Assembly (NCBI GenBank): GCA_005223375.1
Contig: RXOD01005415.1
Location: forward strand, 1-14,224
Reading direction: 5' to 3'
Length of the DNA: 14,224 nt
Origin: Amoebophrya sp. AT5.2
Taxonomy: Eukaryota; Sar; Dinophyceae; Syndiniales; Amoebophryaceae
In this document: positions 8,501 through 14,224 of the stretch, one piece after another
How the letters are laid out: each line of letters starts with the position of its first letter
Numbering within the stretch: position 1 is the first letter of the stretch
Notes under the pieces: model-generated
What the model was told of the DNA's origin: nothing
Seen by the model: only the letters and a program-made list of their open reading frames with translations
The model's database searches: none
Translations under genes and position numbers: made by a program

Positions 8501-11500
8501 GATTGGACGCGTTGGTGCGGGCGGCAGCATCGGCTGCGCAGATCGCGCTCTCACTGCTCCCGCAGACCCTCACCAGGAAGATGTGTCAGGGTCTGGCTGC
8601 TCATCATCTAGTGACAAGAATAAGACGGTACTACCGCCTCCTTCCGGTTCCGAGAGTGGTCGTAGACGACGTCATTATGGCTCCATTGGCACCACGGAAG
8701 TCAAAGCAGCGACGATCGTGCACGGCTTGGTGCACGAAGAGGTGTTGGAGCTGCCTGTCCCAAAAGAAATGGACGGAACCGGTTGCCAGACGACTGCTTC
8801 TTGGGAAAGCCTTCACTCCGATGTTGACCCGGACGCCGTGTGCGAAACAATCGATGTACGAAAGAAGTGTCCGTTTTCGATTACTCTCAGGGAATTCCGA
8901 TTCACAGAGCCGGCACAGGCTGCAGAAGCGCGTTTACAGTCGGTGTGTTTACCTCCGGGAGAGAACCAGCCCGAGGAGCGCCTGAATCCACCGCACGATA
9001 ATGACGGAGCAGCACGACCATCCGCGAGAACCTCAGGCACGGCGGCATCCAGGGCATACCCGAACTCGTCGGAAACAGGCGACGACAGAGGAAGCGAAAG
9101 TTGCGAGCTGGCCGATGCAGGCAGGAGCTCATCTCCTCTTCTAACGACCGAGGCTGCAGCGCAAGAGGAAGTGCAAGCCAAGCCCGAGGTACAACCGGCG
9201 CAATTCGAGACCGCCGATCCTGTGCAGGGCATTCCAAAACAAATGCCGGCGCCCGACGAGGATGACGAGGAAAAGAACTTGCACGTGTCGGTGCAAGCAC
9301 TAGAAGAAATCGTTGCGGAACAAGAGTCTCGGCTGGCGGTCCTAGACGCTTCGACGGGATCTCAAGCAGCTGCGGCTGCGCGGGCGCCGCGGCAGAGAAC
9401 GCCTACAGAACACGTCGAGGTGGACGTTGTCGAGGGTAGAGCAAGCTCCGAAGGCACGAAATCCACCGAACAGAGATCGTCAACTACGCAGGAGGGAGAT
9501 GGACAACGAGCCGGGCGCGACATGGGTCCCGTGCAACAGTTACAACCCGCAGGTGCGCAGCCAGCTTCGAGTACGAAGCGGCGAGGGCCATCGGCACTCT
9601 CGGCAACATCGAGGTCAAGCCGTTACCGCCTGAAAAAAAAAACAAGAGGAGAGGCAAGTTCGATACAACCAGCTCCCGCCGTACCGCAGAAGCTTCTTCC
9701 GCAGCCGGCAGCAAGAGAAAGAGGGTCAACCTCGGGCCAGCGCCACTGGAGGCGGAAAGCGAAGCGGAGGCCAAAAAATTCGCTGCCCCTACAACCTTCA
9801 GAAGCAAGACAAAAGCGTGAGAAAAGAGCGGAGCGCGGAGTTGCATCCGCTGCACCTGGCCCAGTGGCGAAGCCAACGGGCAACCGAAAAGCGCGGGCGG
9901 GAAACGGGGCCGTCTCTGCACGGAAAAAGCGACCGAAACGGACACCCTTCACCAGCCGGGCCCGGAGACGTGGCAACGCCCCTCATCAGAGGAGAGGGAC
10001 GCAGAGTCCGGGCCCGGTTGCATCCGAGGAGCCTGAGGAAGTCGCCGGCCTCTCGCATCTGTTTGCAGACGACTCCGCCGAGGATTTTCACGAAGTAGTA
10101 GACGAGACTGAAGATGATACGCAGCTGGCGCAAAACCTGACGCCGCTGCTGCGGGCGCACTTACTTTCGGTGCAGAAAGCTCTGAAGGCCTTCGTTGTCT
10201 CTGTGCACGGCGACGAGAAAAAGGCGGTCACCAAAATTCTCAGTGCCGCGCGAAACTACGGGCTAAACGACGACATGAGCATGAACCAGCGCGGACTACG
10301 CGATCTGTGCGTGATGGTGCGCGGCGCGCTCGCAAGACCAGGACGCACCAACGATCGAGCCACGAAGCGTATGCTGCGACGGCTTCTGCACATGAGCACT
10401 GCAGCCATATGGCGGAAGAGCCGCACCCTGGCCGAGGCGGTGAGGTGGGCAGCAGCAGATGCCGCTGCGAAATCCGCCTCTTACAGCCACAGGGTAGTGT
10501 ACTGGTTCAACACAGATGATGTGGCAGGGAACGATGAATATTTTCCAGAGCATGTTGCGGCCGCGGAAGACGCAGATGCGGCTGACACAGTGCGGAAGAT
10601 CGATTTCTCGAGGCCTGCGCCGGAGCACGCGCCGCTTGCTGGGGAGATGCTTGTGCAGAGCAATAAGAATCTGATGCTTGCTGCCGGGGCGCAGCTGGAG
10701 CAGAAGAACACGTTCTTCTCGGCGCAGCCAGAGGTTCGGGAGCTTGCTGACGAGTTCTTGTGTCCTACCGCGGCGGACATACGGGCTTTCGTGGGCAAGG
10801 GAGACCCCGAACAGGAAGCAGGCGGCCTACTCCAAACCACAGATGCGAAGGTGGGTGTGACAGCCTGTTGTTCGGAGCGGGAAGAGGGACAATGGGCGTA
10901 CCTGAAGGCACTCGCGCTCGTGCGGCAGATGGAGCAGCGCGCCGGCTTCACGGCGGACGGCCTGGAAGTAGCTCGTTTCAACGACGTTTCTGTTTCCGCG
11001 GTCCGCAACCGCGTCGCGCGTATGTCGCTCTGGCTCCTGGCAGGCGGAAACCAGTCGCGCGGATCGTTTTTGAAGGCGATTCTGGCTCTGCACGTGATGC
11101 AAGAATTTGGGTTGCGCCTGCTGAGCGACGACATCGAGTTGGGCCGCAGTGGCGCGGCGGGAGAACCGGGAACACCAAAAAGAGCGCCGGTGCGCGCGCG
11201 CATCAGGCAAACACTGGACGTGTCTGCCGATCTTCTCACGTTGAGCGATGGCGACTTGGTGAGGTCGCTTCTGGTTAAAGAGGGCGACTTGCGGACCGTT
11301 CTCAGGATTTTGCACGAGTGCCCCGGGACGTTTGACGTGGCGGACCGGACCATTTTTTGGCGCGTGCTCTCCGCCGGAGTAACCCGCGTTGTTTCTTGGA
11401 TCAAGGGCGCGCAGCACCGTCTCGAACGAGGACACAACTCGAATTTGTCGAACAAATTCTTACCACCGCCCCCCGTCGACGTGCACGTGGGACTGCGCCC

Positions 11501-12629
11501 CTTCGTCGTGCCGAAAAAGTTCACCCACCGACCGCGGCGGGAAATCGTGGCGGCCAGCGCGCGGTGGGCACTCAATCGCGGCGTCTGGATCACGGACCTG
11601 ACCGCGCTGGCAGACGCACGCTTCCGGATGCCAGGGATAAACTTCTACCAATTCCCTAACGACATGAACGACAGTTTGGGACGACTAGTCGCCGCCCACG
11701 CGGGGCGGGACGGCCTTCTACCCGAGATGGCTGTCGATGTTCTTCCGGACGCAGAGAAATCGGACGCGGAGCACCTGAACAAGGCGCTGCGCCTGGAAAA
11801 GCTGCTCCAAGCGTACACAGCGGAGGGTTTCGCAGGGCCGAGGATCGTAGTCGAAGGGGAGAACAGCGCGGGACGAACGAAAAATGAAAGCCTACTCCTG
11901 CGCACCCAAGCAAGATTCGGAGATTTGCGAGCGGAAATTCTGGCGCAGGGCGGCGGACATGGTCAGCAGACTGGGGCGCACACAACTACTAGCTTAGAGA
12001 AGACCTTCTACTCGGTGGCTGGGTTGCGAGACCTCTTGCGCGGACCGACACAGACCGATGTTGGAGATGGAGGCACGACGGAAACAGAAAGTCATGGGGC
12101 CTCACACGGTGGTCATGAGTCCTCGGGGATAGCAGTAGCAGAAGGTAGTCCAGGGGCGTTGGAGTCTGGTCATCAGCATCAGGACAACTACTACGCGCGG
12201 TGGATCGCGGTTCTCATGGCCTGCCTCGTGCCTGTGCTGGCGGTGTTGGGGCTCTTGATCGCGCAACTCGTGGGATTGGACACAGAACTGCGCGAAAAAA
12301 GGCCTGACGAAAACGTCACTGCAGCACGAACGGAAGAACGAACTTCGAATTGCGACGCCGACGCTTTGGCTTTCTCTGACCCCTTGCCGCAACTGCAAGG
12401 ATTCGGACACGCCGATGAAAGCAGCACACTAACTTTTGTTGAGAGTACTAGTTGTCCTCCTGGAAAAGGTAAAGAGCAAGCGCAAGGCACCTGCGAGAGT
12501 AGAGCAGGTCTCGAGCCCACTTGCTCTTTGGCGCTCTTAGGGCGCACGAAGGCCAACGAAGACAGCGACGAGCACGTCGTGGTTCACGCGTACTTAGGGA
12601 ACTCAACATACTTGCCCATACGATGCTAG
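5568..12629 (+). CDS. Giant single-pass membrane protein of unknown family (2353 aa, no introns)
   Basis: One frame is open from ATG 5568 to TAG 12627-12629. It begins with a signal peptide (MSRLAIFLFGLRLLLALLCA, cleavage likely near residue 26). Heptad-like charged helices follow at about 45-80 and 118-160. A mixed region reaches about residue 830 with helical segments such as LRELLLLLEELG. A disordered Ser/Pro/Glu-rich middle follows, then an acidic patch (near 1230) and a very basic stretch (about 1338-1480). The more ordered helical half spans about 1490-2110. A His-rich juxtamembrane segment comes next, then a transmembrane helix at W2212-L2237 and a 116-residue tail ending in Cys. The predicted topology is type I, with about 2180 residues on the lumenal or outer side. 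No catalytic motif or known domain is recognised. No splice signal is needed across 7 kb, unlike the intron-rich kinase next to it. In parts of the middle, another frame has better codon-position composition (see findings), so the exact protein there is uncertain. Confidence 0.85.
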   Translation: MSRLAIFLFGLRLLLALLCAREAGAAPPPGAHKFADLLRARREKDAHARTQLRLQVEELASAVDGKGTELEERTTGLIRTATDEDAAPPSLPPSTFAPPARGGALSLEDSRAELPDNSTEERHLALSTELSRERDEMSKQFDEIRLRVEALAAISKKILTLGVPRRRLRKKTNWDAVVEQNAWKLRDLEIRTVRELVARRTTHGGAKPKGAAQLQPQQTQASVQAAVDVEEEDQQETASRAQQEDAVEQDFRVQEHGAAEATSNSRDVEGQRRGASNEDIDVAGGSTTSTSRVEDQSLEPAARHQLEPVFVLCRTSRKHFSNLPLRDHQEGETSSGRDGASSASSEEAEYWQEMMSLLFGDSLRGYYRELKTGSEPSLMTGGGSLGSTDPGRASEQLRRGRSCGSADDDGASLESRIKTFLDAQSPFCRPSTTPAVDVHPGKDHTAKLLGKELVTEDLSGLTAGERKILKSLPALEGGGHDAGGPSGSVVVDQQPTPSTRSKSNVFVAENGEIAEKWRSAGFGTRSSTLLRKSPFEPYSARDAVLQEAWLRELLLLLEELGRETMIISRTASAHVPKCLPPLSSVHLGIDLLTACVRGVLSRIDSYLSSSPLPVLGSTDKRRTEHFDFGHLAAEAAQKFLPMILRIIHDGSELAGRSRGDKGSGSPSTLSATTSPSLSSSRDESSVFCSSNQPGEDMRAAKKRDIDDLGLLTDDEDALKTLRTELKQWLQLEYAQERGEFWRLRASIVNDVVALNVPHAADTLRTSEDALLFYRTVEAEMASRGWQDVLQLLRPIFANTEIDSKDAEIQNAPACEGEGETDSVAASPASILVETEYEVSDTETLAYPNGEREGADAGLQDEEQVREVTSCGGGVPEQKSCPQVPSPAPAEQTSGSEQEVAPRRAAAPQSPGDSALGSPDGKAKSPSGSSQSCLDTETQACSGSSDVIAREMPAAVPIDKPCPSTSTPTSFDVAAGVSEIGRVGAGGSIGCADRALTAPADPHQEDVSGSGCSSSSDKNKTVLPPPSGSESGRRRRHYGSIGTTEVKAATIVHGLVHEEVLELPVPKEMDGTGCQTTASWESLHSDVDPDAVCETIDVRKKCPFSITLREFRFTEPAQAAEARLQSVCLPPGENQPEERLNPPHDNDGAARPSARTSGTAASRAYPNSSETGDDRGSESCELADAGRSSSPLLTTEAAAQEEVQAKPEVQPAQFETADPVQGIPKQMPAPDEDDEEKNLHVSVQALEEIVAEQESRLAVLDASTGSQAAAAARAPRQRTPTEHVEVDVVEGRASSEGTKSTEQRSSTTQEGDGQRAGRDMGPVQQLQPAGAQPASSTKRRGPSALSATSRSSRYRLKKKTRGEASSIQPAPAVPQKLLPQPAARERGSTSGQRHWRRKAKRRPKNSLPLQPSEARQKREKRAERGVASAAPGPVAKPTGNRKARAGNGAVSARKKRPKRTPFTSRARRRGNAPHQRRGTQSPGPVASEEPEEVAGLSHLFADDSAEDFHEVVDETEDDTQLAQNLTPLLRAHLLSVQKALKAFVVSVHGDEKKAVTKILSAARNYGLNDDMSMNQRGLRDLCVMVRGALARPGRTNDRATKRMLRRLLHMSTAAIWRKSRTLAEAVRWAAADAAAKSASYSHRVVYWFNTDDVAGNDEYFPEHVAAAEDADAADTVRKIDFSRPAPEHAPLAGEMLVQSNKNLMLAAGAQLEQKNTFFSAQPEVRELADEFLCPTAADIRAFVGKGDPEQEAGGLLQTTDAKVGVTACCSEREEGQWAYLKALALVRQMEQRAGFTADGLEVARFNDVSVSAVRNRVARMSLWLLAGGNQSRGSFLKAILALHVMQEFGLRLLSDDIELGRSGAAGEPGTPKRAPVRARIRQTLDVSADLLTLSDGDLVRSLLVKEGDLRTVLRILHECPGTFDVADRTIFWRVLSAGVTRVVSWIKGAQHRLERGHNSNLSNKFLPPPPVDVHVGLRPFVVPKKFTHRPRREIVAASARWALNRGVWITDLTALADARFRMPGINFYQFPNDMNDSLGRLVAAHAGRDGLLPEMAVDVLPDAEKSDAEHLNKALRLEKLLQAYTAEGFAGPRIVVEGENSAGRTKNESLLLRTQARFGDLRAEILAQGGGHGQQTGAHTTTSLEKTFYSVAGLRDLLRGPTQTDVGDGGTTETESHGASHGGHESSGIAVAEGSPGALESGHQHQDNYYARWIAVLMACLVPVLAVLGLLIAQLVGLDTELREKRPDENVTAARTEERTSNCDADALAFSDPLPQLQGFGHADESSTLTFVESTSCPPGKGKEQAQGTCESRAGLEPTCSLALLGRTKANEDSDEHVVVHAYLGNSTYLPIRC
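9633..9642 (+). repeat. A10 homopolymer inside the giant ORF
   Basis: Ten consecutive adenines encode the Lys run of the basic region. Such a tract is a common place for sequencing indels, replication slippage or polymerase slippage. It lies within the stretch where the coding frame is doubtful. Confidence 0.9.
12201..12278 (+). other. Transmembrane helix of the giant protein
   Basis: Codons 2212-2237 encode an uncharged, strongly hydrophobic run (WIAVLMACLVPVLAVLGLLI, continuing AQLVGL) with Tyr-Ala-Arg before it and Glu/Arg/Lys after it. It is long enough to cross a bilayer once and is the only such segment after the signal peptide. Confidence 0.85.
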
Positions 12630-12655
12630 CTGCTACTAGAGTTAACTTCTTTGTC

Positions 12656-12712
12656 ACACGACGGCGACTTCTATCTTCACGATTTCACTTATTTGTACAC
12701 GACGACGACTTC
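12656..12712 (+). repeat. 16-bp imperfect direct repeat after the giant gene stop
   Basis: ACACGACGGCGACTTC at 12656-12671 recurs as ACACGACGACGACTTC at 12697-12712 with one mismatch. Both copies are made of ACG/GAC triplets, so slippage is a likely origin. Confidence 0.6.
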
Positions 12713-13121
12713 GACTACCGATACGGCTACAGCACCTTAATAGAAAATCCTTGCATTTTAAGCGATGACCGAGGGAATTGCAAAAAATATCCGAACTACA
12801 TCTTCCTCAGAATTGAGACTCATTTTTCTGACCAAGAATAACACAAAGATGGTGGGCGCTTGCAGTTTTTTGCCTAGACCTGCTCTAGTCATAGACTCAC
12901 ATAGACGTCGGCTCCGGGTCCGGCTGCAGAGTAAGAGTTTCAGTCTTTATTGCGTTCGCGATGCTTTACCTCCATGTAATGGGCCATCGCATGACATAAA
13001 AAAGAACCATCGGATATTGGCAAATATTGTTCAACTTTTTCCAGAATTCTCCGGACCTCTTGTTGAATCCCGTGGCGCGTGTTTTTTCGTTCTATTCTGT
13101 TCGTGCGTTTTCGCGTGAAGT

Positions 13122-13209
13122 GCAATAATTTTGGGCAACACATCGACGATTTTCCGGGATTCAATGGGGGGCGGGGGACCGCCCCGGCGGCGCGCAATAA
13201 TATTGGGCA
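13122..13209 (+). repeat. 16-bp direct repeat flanking a GC hairpin
   Basis: GCAATAATTTTGGGCA at 13122-13137 recurs as GCAATAATATTGGGCA at 13194-13209 with one mismatch. Between the copies is the perfect hairpin GGGGCGG-GGGA-CCGCCCC at 13168-13185. An AT-rich repeat around a GC-rich structured core could be a small inserted element or a structured noncoding element. Confidence 0.65.
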
Positions 13210-13496
13210 CTGCCCGATATACTTTTTTATTTACTGGGAGGGGTTGTGTATATGCATATGCTGACTAGACCGAACGAAAAACTAGACCATTTAAGCTTCC
13301 CCTACAACATCTGGCTCATGACACTCGTCCAGGCTCGTCGGATGCGTCTTAGTTCATCGGTCTACAGTAGATTCAAGTGCGCACCTTAACTGTAAGCCAA
13401 GGTGAGGTTAGTACCGAGCCACATAATCGTCAACATACTAAATTATTAGGACTTATTCTTATTGCGCAACCGCAAGCAAAAGAAAAGCAGCGCGAG

Positions 13497-13614
13497 ATGG
13501 CCTTGTTACTAGCTTCTGTCTCGCCGCTGATTGTCTGCCTCGCCGCTGCAAATGCGCTTGAGATGTGCGCGGTTTTGAAGAAGAATGTCACTGGGCAAAA
13601 GGAATTGATTTGTC
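13497..13614 (+). CDS. Candidate first exon of a small secreted protein
   Basis: The ATG at 13497 opens a signal-peptide-like sequence (MALLLASVSPLIVCLAAANA) followed by a short Cys-containing part (LEMCAVLKKNVTGQKELIC). Read straight through, the ORF stops at TGA 13623-13625 after 42 codons, very short for a secreted protein. A donor-like C|GTGAGAG lies at 13615, before that stop, so this may be exon 1. A frame-compatible acceptor exists at 14003 (CGGTCGAG|AG) leading into the open frame at the right edge. If the donor is not used, it is a 42-residue secreted peptide or a chance ORF. Confidence 0.3.
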
Positions 13615-13625
13615 GTGAGAGATGA

Positions 13626-13969
13626 TCTGTTCTGCTGGATGTGTTCGAATGAGGCAACGTGTCGGGAGAGGAAATTGATGAGTGGGCTCGCCCTCCCTTG
13701 TGCGAGAGGTTGACTTCGTCTTCGTGAAATAGTGTTATATCTATATGTCATCATGACGCCTGGCCTTGACTCACAAACGAATATGAACGTAGTCACCGAC
13801 TTCCACTAACTCTCATACATTCATACGAAGCACTGAGCCGTAGTTAACCCCCCTGCTTGAGGGGCTTTTGGGGGGGGTCTAGGACTAGGTCTAGCCCGCG
13901 AACGGCGCGGGCGCGGTCATTTTAAGCAGGCACGCATCTTCGCGTCCGGAGCTTGGGCTTTCAAGTTGA
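13626..13969. other. Spacer or putative intron with structured GC cluster
   Basis: There is no ORF with coding-like composition. Composition changes sharply at about 13848, from AT-rich to very GC-rich, where several hairpin-forming sequences lie together. If the flanking coding segments belong to one gene, most of this is its intron (13615-14003, 389 nt). Confidence 0.35.
13848..13912 (+). repeat. Cluster of GC-rich inverted repeats
   Basis: A run of six C (13848-13853) can pair with the run of eight G (13870-13877), or its last four with GGGG at 13861-13864. CTAGGACTAGGTCTAG follows at 13879-13894 with three CTAG tetramers. Then comes a perfect 7-bp hairpin GCCCGCG-AACGG-CGCGGGC at 13894-13912. 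The density of structure in 65 bases stands out from the surrounding spacer. Confidence 0.6.
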
Positions 13970-14224
13970 TCGCGTTCGCGTGTTCTCCCGATCCCCGGTC
14001 GAGAGACAACATGGAAAGAAAGATGGGCCCTCCGGCCCTGGCGCTCCCAGCGCATTGCCATCCTCCTGAAAGTGGAGCGACCGCGAGACTTAGTGGAGCG
14101 ATGGTCCCTCTCCAGCGAGTTGGAATGGGATCTGTGCCGCCTGGTGGCTGGCGTGAACCAGGTCACTTCTTGCAAGCCTGACATGAAATGCGGGCGGAGC
14201 AACGCGTTCGAGTGTGGGCCAGCA
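13970..14224 (+). CDS. Candidate partial coding segment at the right edge, unidentified
   Basis: The frame is open from a TGA at 13967-13969 to the last base (85 codons) with no stop. From about 14018 its third positions are mostly G or C, like the kinase exons. The translation is helical and mixed in charge (RIAILLKVERPRDLVERW, then SSELEWDLCRLVAGVNQV) and then carries Cys residues (SCKPDMKC, FECGPA). No start codon near its left end looks convincing, so it is better read as an internal exon; 14003 and 14050 are possible acceptor sites. The overlapping antisense and +3 ORFs look like its shadows. The family is not recognised. Confidence 0.35.

Larger units (their letters stand above)
12630..13496. 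other. Spacer downstream of the giant gene (about 870 bp)
   Basis: It is AT-richer than the coding DNA. It holds two small near-exact repeats (listed separately) and a 10-bp palindrome ATATGCATAT at 13250-13259. A forward ORF at 12765-13118 has no codon bias. No gene is supported here. The 3' UTR of the giant gene should lie at the left end. Confidence 0.45.

Noticed and set aside
7870..8985. 371-codon forward ORF overlapping the giant gene
   Set aside because: It lies wholly inside the giant ORF in another register, and most of it is Arg/Ser/Pro-rich as expected for a shadow frame. Only a short part (about 8503-8590) looks protein-like, and that is reported as a frame question, not a gene.
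10481..11593. 370-codon antisense ORF within the giant gene
   Set aside because: It is opposite the best-supported coding half of the giant gene. Its Ser/Arg/Pro-rich composition is the mirror of GC-rich third positions on the sense strand.
12765..13118. 117-codon forward ORF in the right spacer
   Set aside because: Third positions are not GC-enriched, the composition resembles spacer, and no recognisable feature is present.
13891..14202. 103-codon antisense ORF at the right edge
   Set aside because: It is Arg/Ser/His-rich and opposite the more coding-like forward frame, so it is probably a shadow.
1..14224. Repeated AGTACT hexamers (for example near 50, 1529, 3750, 4391, 4718, 5135 and 12445)
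   Set aside because: About seven were seen where roughly three to four are expected by chance, they are in coding, intron and spacer sequence alike, and no spacing pattern was found.
1..14224. tRNA, rRNA, CRISPR arrays, spliced-leader genes, integrases or other mobile-element enzymes
   Set aside because: Looked for by eye on both strands. A GTTCGAAT near 13640 resembles a T-loop but no acceptor stem or anticodon arm surrounds it, and nothing else came close.

Overview
The window looks like nuclear DNA of a unicellular eukaryote. One gene encodes a protein kinase A type catalytic subunit and is split by five GT-AG introns. There are no bacterial operons or ribosome binding sites, and GC-rich exons alternate with more AT-rich spacers. 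An alveolate, possibly of the dinoflagellate lineage, is my tentative guess from gene style only; I found no spliced-leader, rRNA or organellar marker that settles it.

Layout. (1) Bases 1-255 are the 3' end of a gene with a cysteine-bearing segment, a charged helix and a basic tail. (2) Bases 256-2002 are a spacer with no convincing gene. (3) Bases 2015-4719 hold a six-exon AGC kinase gene. My exon model restores one 630-residue frame with every kinase landmark, ending in the F-x-x-F terminus typical of PKA. Its start codon lies in the loop of a perfect 10-bp hairpin. (4) Bases 4720-5567 are a spacer with one weak antisense ORF. (5) Bases 5568-12629 are a single uninterrupted ORF of 2353 codons. 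It has an N-terminal signal peptide, a long disordered middle, a more structured C-terminal half, one transmembrane helix and a 116-residue tail. I recognise no family. (6) Bases 12630-14224 are mostly spacer with short repeats and GC hairpins. They also hold a small signal-peptide ORF at 13497 and a coding-like frame running off the right edge, which may be two exons of one secreted protein.

No pathway clearly links these genes. The kinase would act in cyclic-nucleotide (or replacement) signalling in the cytoplasm, and the giant protein is predicted to be at a membrane. The least ordinary points are the novel giant membrane protein, stretches inside it where a different frame looks more coding-like than the open one, the structured kinase start with an in-frame 18-nt GT-AG unit, and a six-base duplication flanking kinase intron 3.
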